In this document: piece after piece, positions 22,103-30,899 of the stretch
Layout of the letters: each line of letters starts with the position of its first letter
Numbering within the stretch: position 1 is the stretch's first letter
Source: Pythium myriotylum
Lineage: Eukaryota; Oomycota; Peronosporomycetes; Pythiales; Pythiaceae
Reading direction: 5' to 3'
Assembly (NCBI GenBank): GCA_023091665.1
Contig: JALJCQ010000011.1
Coordinates: 1,984,001-2,048,000 of the forward strand
DNA: 64,000 nucleotides
Notes under the pieces: model-generated
The model's database searches: none
The model's input: only the letters and a program-made list of their open reading frames with translations
Told to the model about the DNA's origin: nothing
Translations under genes and position numbers: made by a program

Positions 22103-23248
22103 AGAGCAGTCAGCCTTTGGATAGAGTCTGTTCCTCCGATTGCACTAGAAAGAGAGCCTTCCTTGTAGTCCCATTGTTGAACGAACTTGACTTCCCGACG
22201 ATCTGGTTCACGTTCTGGTGGTCCAGGTCTCCGGCGCCTCACGATGATCAACGCGAGGCAGCACTTCACCCTGGCACCACGCAACTGCGTTGCCTCGAAG
22301 TGAGCTCGTCGGTTCAGCTGCAGTGGTCCGGAGCTGACCACCTCAGCCGGAGTCGCCGAGCTCGCCGTCTTCGGGGATTGTTCCGCGCCGGTGGTCCAGG
22401 AGACGATCGAGCCGGAGGTCACGACACTGCGGCACTTCATGGATCGAGCTGGGTGTCTGCTTGCCGTGCCGTAACGCAATCCACGTGAGCAGGGGCAGCG
22501 AGCACCGAGGCTTGGTGGACGGCACTGGGCCGTTCCCACCTCAGACGGTGAGGCCTTGCTCACTGATCAAGCGTCGCATAGCGAGAGGCGCGTGCCTCCA
22601 GTCGCCGTGACTGGGCATCGGCAGCGCAATGTCGCCGCAACGCGTCGCGGCGCGCGTTGCGTTCGATGGGAATGGCGGGAGAGGCGACGGCCATTGGCTA
22701 CACTTGGCCGTGGTGCGTCACGATTGGCTGGTGGCAAGCAGTTCGATTTCGTCGGTCTCTGCACTTCCAAAGATCGGGAGTGGAAGCATCTCGCTGGTTT
22801 GTTGATGGATGACACTTGCCACCTTTTCTTATTCCTCCCAAGCGACGAGCCTTTGGTGAGGGAGAAACGCCATTTCGCTTGCTCAGGCTGGTGGTCCGGC
22901 CCACCTTCCGTGTACAGTGCAGTGTACAGTTGGCGGCGAACGCCAGCCGGCGCCTCGCTCGCCTTTCGAGGCGCGTGCCAGGCGCCTCTGTCCACCAGTG
23001 ATCTGCCGCCTTGCCCCGCGCCTCGCCCACGACTTCTTAGTGTCGCAGGACGAGCCTGGTCGCGCTTTGACCACATGGGCCACGGCGTCGATCTCAGCTG
23101 GGAGAACGTTCTCAGGCTGGGCAGCTACTACTGTATCTCTTCCCTCAAGCCATCATCGGTGTGGTGGATGGACGTCGCTACGGTACGACGATGTTGATGC
23201 TGGAGAGATGGACGCGCTCGACGGCGGCTGCGTCGCTAGGAATTCGCT

Positions 23249-23282
23249 CCTGATCGCCTGCAGTCACTAGCAGGCGATCAGG
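23249..23282. repeat. perfect 13-bp inverted repeat with 8-nt loop
   Basis: CCTGATCGCCTGC (23249-23261) is followed by eight bases and its exact reverse complement (23270-23282). It lies about 550 nt upstream of MCO-ZIP copy 2. It could be an operator-like protein site or a cruciform; function unknown. Confidence 0.85.
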
Positions 23283-23780
23283 CGCGCAGACCATCAGAAT
23301 GCCTCCGTGCTGCGTTTTTAGTCGGCTGCAACTAGACCGTGTTGGGAGGAGAGTCCAGTCGAGCCTCTGAGATCCGATATCGTTTCCATCCAGCACATGC
23401 TGCGCCGCTTCCAAGCCCTGCCAAAACGACCTCTGTCAATACATACACTCGTTACACTCTATATCCGTGTCGCGAGTAGCGCCGCCATCCCCCCGGCTCT
23501 ACGCGGCTGGCCGATTTCTACACCAATGCATAGAAGAAAACTCGGGAAGACGCGGGGGAGCGCCCTTTTATAGTCGCCATCTCATTGGCTCGCGGCACGC
23601 GCGGCGCCGGCGCTCCCACTGGACGCCACGCCGTTTGCTCAGACGCCTGCTGAGCTGGGCCGCCGCCTGGGCGGGCCCCGTCATTCCCTGGCTCACATGC
23701 GCCGCTCGTCTCACCCGCGACGGCATAAAATATAGAATCTGAGAGCGCCGGCCCACGGTCTCCGGTACTTGCACGTACCA

Positions 23781-23798
23781 GGTATTCCGCAATTTGCC
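23781..23798 (+). promoter_or_regulatory. initiator plus flanking element of MCO-ZIP gene 2
   Basis: GGTATTCCGCAATTTGCC keeps ATTYYN and a perfect CAWTTTNYY half; only the first C of CATT is changed. It is about 45 nt before the ATG at 23829, which supports that start over the upstream in-frame ATG at 23769. Confidence 0.65.
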
Positions 23799-23828
23799 AA
23801 GCGACCTGCAAGCGAGAGCCGACTCAGC

Positions 23829-26558
23829 ATGGTGCAGCTCACGGGTGTCGCGGCGTTCGCGCTCGCGGCGCTGCCGGCGGCTGTGCTCGCCGTCGAGAAC
23901 ATCAAGACCGACTGGAAGCCCTACACGAGCGTGCTCAAGATCCCGGACGTGATCGACGCCACCAAGGGCGGCGCGTTCGACTTCCAGATCGCGCGCACGA
24001 CCCACAACTGGACCTCGGACGGCTCGGTCAGCGGCGAAGTCTACGGCTACGGGCTCAAGAACGGCACGGCCACGTTCCCGGGCCCGACCATCAAGGTCAA
24101 GAAGGGCGTGCCGATCTCCGTGACCTGGTACAACGAGCTCTCGCTGCCGCACTTGCTCTCCGAGTCGGTCGAGAAGCAGCTCACCATCGAGGAGTCCAAG
24201 TGCTACCCGTACTGTGGCATCCCCGTGGTCGTCCACGTGCACGGCCTCGAGTCGCCGGCCAAGTACGATGGCCTGCCGACCAACTCGATCTACCGCAACC
24301 AGAGCCAGGAGATGGTCTACCTCAACAACCAGTCGGCCTCGACGAAGCTCTACCACGACCACGCGCAGGGTCTCACGCGATTGAACGTCTGGTCGGGTCT
24401 CGCTGGTCTCTACATCATCGAGGACGCCGAGCTCGACAAGAAGCTCAACCTTAACATCGAAACTGACATTCCGCTCGTGATCGCCGATCGTATTATCACC
24501 AACAAGGGCGAGCTCAAGTACTCGGACGACAACTGTAAGCCCGCTGGTATCACGCTGTGGGTTCCCGAGTCGTACGGTACGATTAACACGGTCAATGGCG
24601 TGGTCATGCCGTACGTCGAAGTGCCGAACGCGCAGGTGCGATTCCGTCTCGCGAACGTCGCCAACACGCGCCACTACAACTTCTCGATCCCGTTCGCCGA
24701 CAAGTGCAAGGTCATCGCGACTGACTCGGGCTACGTTAACAACGTCACGGCGCTCACTTCCTACCTCACTATGTTCCCGTACGAGCGCCTCGAGGTCGTA
24801 TGCGACTTCTCCGACGAGAAGGACGGCGCTACGTTCGAGCTCACAGATATTCCGACGGTCGACCAGGACACGCCGTACGACGGCCGTCTCCTTGAGATTC
24901 GCGTGAACAGCAAGCTCAAGACGTCCACCATGACCAAGAAAGAGATACCGACGACGCTTGTCCAGTACAAGTCGCTTAAGCAGCTTTTCAAGGAGACAGG
25001 CGGCAAGAACCGTGCGATCACGCTTGGCGAGATCGAGTACAGTCTCAACTGTCCGCTGCGTGGCCTTGTGATGTACCGCAACCAGCAGCTCAACGTCTCG
25101 ACCATGGGTACGCTCGCCTGCACGCGTGGTAAGGTCGAGAAGTGGCACTTCAAGAACCCAACGGACGATCCGCACCCGTTCCACTGGCACTTGGTCAACG
25201 CTCAGTGTGGTGAGGATGAGGACTCGATCGACACGAACGTTCTCAAGGATGTGTATGTCATCCCGAACGCTGGTGATCGCCCCTCGACCACAGTCACGCA
25301 GGTCTGCTACGTCGCTTGCACGCCTGACGAGTTCCTTGTCGAGGGTACTACGCGTGGTGCGGCCGAGTACAACTTTGACACGACTGACCCGTACGTGGCT
25401 CACTGCCACATTCTCGAGCACGAAGAAAACTCGATGATGGCCTTGTTCAAGCTCACGGACGTCGATGACGATGCTCCGGATGACGATGGATACGTCGCCA
25501 ACACGGGCGAAATCACTTCGGAGATTGTCTGGACGGCCATGGGCATGAGTGTGCTTGGTGGTCTCTCGATGTGTTTCTCGATCATTGTCATCTCGGTACC
25601 GCGTCTCCACTTCTTGGCCAGCCACCGCTCGCTCTCGACCGCGTTCGCGCTTGCTGCCGGTGTCATGGTCTTCATCTCGCTCGCTGATATGGTTCCCGAG
25701 GCGATTGTCTACTACAAGGCCCACTTCACGGTCGGTGGCGCCGTGGACCCGGAGGCCTACGAGTACGGCGGCGACACCTCGGGCGGCGGCGTCTGCGACA
25801 AGACCTGCGCCGGAAAGGCATGGCTGACGATGACTGCTGCGTTCTTCGGTGGCATGACCATCATCTTGATCGTCGAGTTCATTGTCCACCAGTGGCTCGA
25901 GAAGAAGGGAGACGGTCAGCGCCACAGCCACGGCGAGCTGCCACCGGACTTCTCCAAGGCGCTCGGTGACGACGCTGAGAAGGGCCACGCCATCCAGTCG
26001 CCGGTGCCGGGCACGCCTGGTGTTGGCAACGGTGTTGTTGTCGAGAGCCCTGCCGAAGACTCGCTGCTCGACAGGAACCAGTACAAGGACGAGTACAAGC
26101 GCGCCGGTATCATGACGGGTATCGCCATGGCCATTCACAACTTCCCGGAGGGCCTCGCGCTCTTCGTGTCGTCGCTGCGTGGTCTCCGCTCGGGCATTGT
26201 GCTCTCGGTCGGTATCATTCTCCACAACATCCCAGAAGGTCTCGCTGTCGCGGCGCCCATGTACTACGCCACGGGCAGCAAGGTCGAGGCCTTCAAGTGG
26301 ACGATCGTCTCCGGTATCGCGCAGCCCTTCGGTGCGGCCATCGGCTGGGCGGCGGTCAGTGGTGGTCTCAGTTATAGCCTCCAGGGCACGCTCTACGGCC
26401 TTGTGGCTGGTATGCTCATGTGTATTACGGCCAAGGAGCTCTTCCCGGGTGCGTACCGTTTCGACCCGTCGGGCAAGTACTTCGTGGCCGCGTTCTTCAG
26501 CGGCATGGGACTGATCGCGTTCGGTCTGATCCTGCTCAACTACGCCGGCTCGAGCTAA
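23829..26558 (+). CDS. multicopper oxidase-ZIP metal transporter fusion, copy 2
   Basis: An intronless 909-residue protein. The start at MVQLTGVAAFALAALPAAVLA gives a clean signal peptide; an ATG 60 nt upstream would bury it. Oxidase copper ligands are intact: H136/H138 (HVHG), H176/H178 (YHDHAQG, where copies 1 and 3 have HDHAMG), H449/H452/H454 (HPFHWH) and H525-C526-H527, H531, M536. The ZIP part has eight helices, HNFPEG at 770 and HNIPEG at 799, an extracytoplasmic loop with CDKTC, and the cytoplasmic RHSHGELPPDF loop. It is closest to copy 3 over most of its length, but in helices 4-5 it differs (LRSGIVLSVG against LKTGLVLSIG in copies 1 and 3). Same predicted role and topology as copy 1. 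A 1001-codon antisense frame across it is a codon-bias shadow. Confidence 0.93.
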   Translation: MVQLTGVAAFALAALPAAVLAVENIKTDWKPYTSVLKIPDVIDATKGGAFDFQIARTTHNWTSDGSVSGEVYGYGLKNGTATFPGPTIKVKKGVPISVTWYNELSLPHLLSESVEKQLTIEESKCYPYCGIPVVVHVHGLESPAKYDGLPTNSIYRNQSQEMVYLNNQSASTKLYHDHAQGLTRLNVWSGLAGLYIIEDAELDKKLNLNIETDIPLVIADRIITNKGELKYSDDNCKPAGITLWVPESYGTINTVNGVVMPYVEVPNAQVRFRLANVANTRHYNFSIPFADKCKVIATDSGYVNNVTALTSYLTMFPYERLEVVCDFSDEKDGATFELTDIPTVDQDTPYDGRLLEIRVNSKLKTSTMTKKEIPTTLVQYKSLKQLFKETGGKNRAITLGEIEYSLNCPLRGLVMYRNQQLNVSTMGTLACTRGKVEKWHFKNPTDDPHPFHWHLVNAQCGEDEDSIDTNVLKDVYVIPNAGDRPSTTVTQVCYVACTPDEFLVEGTTRGAAEYNFDTTDPYVAHCHILEHEENSMMALFKLTDVDDDAPDDDGYVANTGEITSEIVWTAMGMSVLGGLSMCFSIIVISVPRLHFLASHRSLSTAFALAAGVMVFISLADMVPEAIVYYKAHFTVGGAVDPEAYEYGGDTSGGGVCDKTCAGKAWLTMTAAFFGGMTIILIVEFIVHQWLEKKGDGQRHSHGELPPDFSKALGDDAEKGHAIQSPVPGTPGVGNGVVVESPAEDSLLDRNQYKDEYKRAGIMTGIAMAIHNFPEGLALFVSSLRGLRSGIVLSVGIILHNIPEGLAVAAPMYYATGSKVEAFKWTIVSGIAQPFGAAIGWAAVSGGLSYSLQGTLYGLVAGMLMCITAKELFPGAYRFDPSGKYFVAAFFSGMGLIAFGLILLNYAGSS

Positions 26559-28172
26559 ACGTGAAGGAGTCACTTATCTGCAGTTGGTGTGGAAAGTATA
26601 CACATAAATGAAAAACTTGTCATTGGAAACTTGCCATGCTCTCTGGTTGTTAAAGAAAACCACTCCCGAGTGAAGTGGACTGACCTCGTTGGGAGAGCGA
26701 GCTGACTCAACTTAGTCGACGCCTTTGTCACGAGCGTTCGTGTGCTAACAACGGGAAGACCAAGACAAAGGTCTCCTGTCTCGTAAAGATCTGGGAGCTT
26801 GCAGAATCTCTTATTTTATATTATATATAGGAAACCTGCATGAATTATGGCCAAGATCTGTCCAATATAAATTATAAGGATGGCTACATATGTGGCAAAG
26901 AAAAGCCATATTCGACGAGGACTAAGATGCGCGAGCTGTATTCCGGCGGTTCTTCTCGAGTGGTCCAGGCAGCTGAGCACGTCGTTGCTTGCCTGAACGC
27001 ACCTCTCCCTCTTTCACTACAGTACTCTGTGGCAACTAACCGACAGTTGAACCTGCGCCTCAGCAGTGTCCGTGTTGCCCCGTGGGGTTGATGGGCATGC
27101 AACGGTGCCCATGTTTTGGAGAGCGAGCGACAAAGAGAGACAGCCTCAACGGTCAAAGCGAGTCCCTTGAACCGCGAGGCTTTCTCATCCACCTCCAGAG
27201 AGCGAGTGGTGCAACGCCCGAGGGATAAATCTTGCAAGGGGTAGTACAGTACCGTCGCCACGGCTTCCTATGAAAGTGTTTTCGTCTAGAGCTCCATGGT
27301 GCGACACCTCGCACGTCGATTGCGGAAACCTCTGCCTCTGGTCATCGCATGTAGTAACGCGCCCGACTGCTCTGTATTGCTGAAGACGAGGACCATCCAG
27401 AGCAGTGATCGCGTGCTCTGCAGGCAAGCGCTGTCGCGTTCAAAGCCGAGGCTCGTCACCACCATCCGGTGGTGATGGCCGCCGCCCGAGCGGCTCTGCA
27501 CTCGCGGCAGCAGACCCGTGGAAGATTTGGCCCGCAGCCACGCACACCTAACCGTCTCTGTGCCGGTTGCCGCGGGCCGGCGAAAGCTGCTCTTTCACTG
27601 ATCGCCATACCGACTAATTGGTCGCCAGCACTTTTCTGGCCTTCTACTAAACCTCAGGTGCGGAATTCGGAGGTCCATACCCTCTTTAAATCCATGACCC
27701 CACCATATCAAACATTTCCATATTTTTTCACCCATACAACCCCGTTCTACGTTGCCTCTATAATAAAATATTCGTATAAAATTCTCGCCCCCAGCTGGCG
27801 TTGGTGAGGAGCTCTTTCCGCAGAGCCGGGCCTGCTCGTGCCACTTTGGACTCGTGCTTTGCGCGCGTCGCGCGTGGTGATTGGGCGGAGGCACGTGAAG
27901 ATCGCAGTTCCATGTCGCCTCTTCCGCTCGTCTCCCGCGGGCGACTTGACGGCGCCACTTCGTTGGGCTCAGATGCGCCCAGTCCTCCAGGCGAGTCTGG
28001 GATGGGCCACCGGTGGCCTTTCGGCCCTCGCTCACCAGTGGAGCGGAGGATGGGAGCTCCTCCTTCCCAGGTTCTGCCGGTCCTGCCACTCGCTCTCCAC
28101 CCTCGATCATTCCTCAATCTCCACTCGAGCACTCAAGACTCCTCGTCAGCTTCCAAGTGAGACCGTGAGAGG
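26559..28172. other. intergenic region between MCO-ZIP copies 2 and 3
   Basis: 1.6 kb with no convincing gene. It contains an A/T-rich stretch near 26810-26880, a small hairpin (TCACCACC/GGTGGTGA) near 27456-27475, an A/T-rich block at 27690-27790, and the initiator of copy 3. Confidence 0.55.
28107..28120 (+). promoter_or_regulatory. initiator plus flanking element of MCO-ZIP gene 3
   Basis: TCATTCCTCAATCT matches TCATTYYNCAWTTT with one mismatch, 53-66 nt before the ATG at 28173. Confidence 0.7.
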
Positions 28173-30899
28173 ATGGTCAAGTTCGCCAGCGTCGCCGCCC
28201 TCGCGGCTCTGCCGGCGGCTGTGCTCGCCGTCGAGAACCTCAAGACCGACTGGGAGGCCTACACGAGCGTGCTCAAGGTGCCCGACGTGCTGGACGCCAC
28301 CAAGGGCGGCTCCTTCGAGTTCAAGATCGCGCGTGCGTCCCACAACTGGACCTCGGACGGCTCGGTCAAGGGCGACATCTACGGCTACGGCCTCAAGAAC
28401 GGCCAGGCCACGTTCCCGGGCCCGACCATCAAGGTCAAGAAGGGCGTGCCGATCTCCGTGACCTGGTACAACGAGCTCGAGACGCCGCACTTGCTCGACG
28501 AGTCGGTGGAGCTCGACCTCGACCTCCAGGAGTCGCGCTGCTTCCCGTACTGCGGCATCCCTGTGGTCGTCCACGTGCACGGCCTCGAGTCGCCAGCCAA
28601 GTACGATGGCCTGCCGCGCCAGACCGTGTACATGAACCAGAGCCGCGAGATGGTCTACCTCAACAACCAGTCGGCGGCCACCAAGCTCTACCACGACCAC
28701 GCCATGGGCTTCACGCGCTTGAACGTCTGGTCGGGACTCATGGGCGCCTACATCATCGAGGACGCCGAGCTCGACAAGAAGCTCAACGTCAACGTCGAGA
28801 CCGACATCCCGCTCATGATCGCCGACCGCCTCATCACCAACAAGGGCGAGCTCAAGTACTCGGACGACAACTGCAAGCCCGCGGGCATGACGCTCTGGGT
28901 GCCCGAGTCGTTCGGCACGGTCAACACGGTGAACGGCGTCGTGATGCCGTACGTCGAAGTGCCGAACGCGCAGGTGCGCTTCCGCATCGTCAACTCGGCC
29001 AACTCGCGCAACTACAACTTCTCGATCCCGTTCGCCGACAAGTGCAAGGTCATCGCCAAGGACTCTGGCTACGTCGAGAAGGTCTTCCAGCTCGAGCAGT
29101 ACCTCAACCTCTTCTCGTTCGAGCGTCTGGAGATCATCTGCGACTTCTCCGACGAGAAGGACGGCGCCAAGTTCGAGGTCGTCGACATCCCGACCATCGA
29201 GCAGGACACGCCGTACGACCCTCGCATCATGGAGGTGCGCGTGAGCAGCAAGCTCAAGACGTCGACCATGACCAAGAAGGAGATCCCGGACCAGCTCATC
29301 AAGTACAAGTCGCTCAAGCAGCTCTTCGAGGAAACGGGCGGCAAGAACCGTGCGATCATGCTCGGCGAGATCGAGTACGCGCTCGCGTGCCCCATGCAGG
29401 GTCTCGTGCGCTACCGCAACATGCAGAGCAACATGTCGACGCCGTGGGCCTCACTCGCGTGCACCAAGGGCCGCGTCGAGAAGTGGCACTTTAAGAACCC
29501 GACCGACGATCCGCACCCGTTCCACTGGCACTTGGTCAACGCGCAGTGCGGTGAAGACGAGGACTCGATCGACACGAACGGCCTCAAGGACGTCGTCGTG
29601 ATCCCCAACGCCGGCGACCGCCCGCCGACCACGATCACGCAGGTCTGCTACGTCGCCTGCACGCCCGACGAGTTCCTCGTCGAAGGAGCCACGCGTGGAG
29701 CCACCGAGTACAACTTCGACACGACCGAGCCGTACGTGGCCCACTGCCACATTCTCGAGCACGAGGAGAACGCCATGATGGCCTTCTTCAAGCTCACGGA
29801 CGAGGACGACGGCACGCCTGACGACGACGGCTACGTGGCTGTCACGGGCGAGATCACGTCCGAGGTCGTCTGGACGGCCATGGGCATGAGTGTGCTCGGT
29901 GGTCTCTCGATGTGTTTCTCCATCTTCGTCATCTCCGTGCCGCGTCTCCACTTCCTCGCGAGCCACCGCTCGCTCTCCGTGGCCTTCGCTCTCGCTGCTG
30001 GTGTCATGGTCTTCATCTCGCTCGCCGATCTCATCCCAGAAGGCATCAACTACTACAAGGCCCACTTCACGGTCGGTGGCGCCGTGGACCCAGAGGCCTA
30101 CGAGTACGGCGGCGACACCTCGGGCGGCGGTGTCTGTGACAAGACGTGCTTCGGCCACGCCTGGCTCGCCACGACCGGCACGTTCTTCGCCGGCATGGTC
30201 GTCATCTTGATCGTCGAGTACATCGTGCACCAGTGGTTCGAGCGTCGTGGCGGTGCCCAGCGCCACAGCCACGGCGAACTGCCGCCGGACTTTGGCAAGG
30301 CGCTCGCCGACGACGCCGAGAAGGGCCACGCCATCCAGTCGCCGGCGCCGGGCACGCCCGAGGCCGGCAACAACGCGCCCGTGGAGAGCCCTGCCGGCGA
30401 GGCGCTGCTGCAGAGCGACCAGTACAAGGACGAGTACAAGCGCGCCGGTATCATGACGGGTATCGCCATGGCCATCCACAACTTCCCCGAGGGCCTCGCG
30501 CTCTTCGTGTCGTCGCTGCGCGGCCTCAAGACGGGCCTCGTGCTCTCGATCGGCATCATCCTCCACAACATTCCCGAGGGCGTGGCCGTCGCGGCGCCCG
30601 TGTACTACGCCACGGGCAGCAAAGTGCAGGCGTTCAAGTGGGCGGCCATCTCGGGCATCGCGCAGCCGCTCGGCGCGGCCATCGGCTGGGCGGCCGTGAG
30701 CGGCGGCATGAGCTACGGCCTGCAGGGCTTCCTCTACGCGCTCGTGGCCGGCATGCTCATGTGCATCACGGCCAAGGAGCTCTTCCCGGGCGCCTACCGC
30801 TTCGACCCGTCGGGCAAGTACTTCGTGGCCGCGTTCTTCAGCGGCATGGGGCTGATCGCGTTCGGCCTCATCCTGCTCCACTACGCCGGCTCGGGCTAA
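28173..30899 (+). CDS. multicopper oxidase-ZIP metal transporter fusion, copy 3
   Basis: An intronless 908-residue protein with signal peptide MVKFASVAALAALPAAVLA. Oxidase copper ligands are intact: H134/H136, H174/H176 (YHDHAMGFTRLNV), H448/H451/H453 (HPFHWH), and H524-C525-H526, H530, M535. The ZIP part has eight helices with HNFPEG at 769 and HNIPEG at 798. Codons are extremely GC-rich at third positions, more so than in copies 1 and 2, which suggests strong expression or biased conversion. The mature N-terminus (ENLKTDWEAYTSVLKVPDV) is nearly the same as copy 2. The three genes are in tandem on one strand, each with its own promoter, so they are separate transcription units. Same predicted role as copies 1 and 2; a difference in timing or metal is possible but not visible. 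Confidence 0.94.
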   Translation: MVKFASVAALAALPAAVLAVENLKTDWEAYTSVLKVPDVLDATKGGSFEFKIARASHNWTSDGSVKGDIYGYGLKNGQATFPGPTIKVKKGVPISVTWYNELETPHLLDESVELDLDLQESRCFPYCGIPVVVHVHGLESPAKYDGLPRQTVYMNQSREMVYLNNQSAATKLYHDHAMGFTRLNVWSGLMGAYIIEDAELDKKLNVNVETDIPLMIADRLITNKGELKYSDDNCKPAGMTLWVPESFGTVNTVNGVVMPYVEVPNAQVRFRIVNSANSRNYNFSIPFADKCKVIAKDSGYVEKVFQLEQYLNLFSFERLEIICDFSDEKDGAKFEVVDIPTIEQDTPYDPRIMEVRVSSKLKTSTMTKKEIPDQLIKYKSLKQLFEETGGKNRAIMLGEIEYALACPMQGLVRYRNMQSNMSTPWASLACTKGRVEKWHFKNPTDDPHPFHWHLVNAQCGEDEDSIDTNGLKDVVVIPNAGDRPPTTITQVCYVACTPDEFLVEGATRGATEYNFDTTEPYVAHCHILEHEENAMMAFFKLTDEDDGTPDDDGYVAVTGEITSEVVWTAMGMSVLGGLSMCFSIFVISVPRLHFLASHRSLSVAFALAAGVMVFISLADLIPEGINYYKAHFTVGGAVDPEAYEYGGDTSGGGVCDKTCFGHAWLATTGTFFAGMVVILIVEYIVHQWFERRGGAQRHSHGELPPDFGKALADDAEKGHAIQSPAPGTPEAGNNAPVESPAGEALLQSDQYKDEYKRAGIMTGIAMAIHNFPEGLALFVSSLRGLKTGLVLSIGIILHNIPEGVAVAAPVYYATGSKVQAFKWAAISGIAQPLGAAIGWAAVSGGMSYGLQGFLYALVAGMLMCITAKELFPGAYRFDPSGKYFVAAFFSGMGLIAFGLILLHYAGSG

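Larger units (their letters stand above)
22103..23828. other. intergenic region between MCO-ZIP copies 1 and 2
   Basis: 1.7 kb without a convincing gene. A 213-codon frame at 22556-23197 has no recognisable protein pattern. Features seen: the octamer TGTACAGT twice, 12 nt apart, around 22910-22930; a perfect 13-bp hairpin at 23249-23282; an ATTGG (inverted CCAAT) at about 23584; an A/T-rich TATA-like stretch (GGCATAAAATATAG) near 23725; and the initiator at 23781. Confidence 0.55.

Noticed and set aside
22556..23197. 213-codon frame in the spacer after MCO-ZIP copy 1
   Set aside because: No recognisable motif, composition like random GC-rich DNA, and equal-sized frames exist on the other strand at the same place.
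23769..23828. Upstream in-frame ATG for MCO-ZIP copy 2
   Set aside because: It would place 20 polar residues before the signal peptide and lies before the likely transcription start at about 23785.
23568..26573. 1001-codon open frame antisense to MCO-ZIP copy 2
   Set aside because: Its sequence is Arg/Val/Glu/His-rich with no domain resemblance and mirrors the GC-rich codons of the sense gene; a similar shadow lies antisense to copy 3 (29451-30881).
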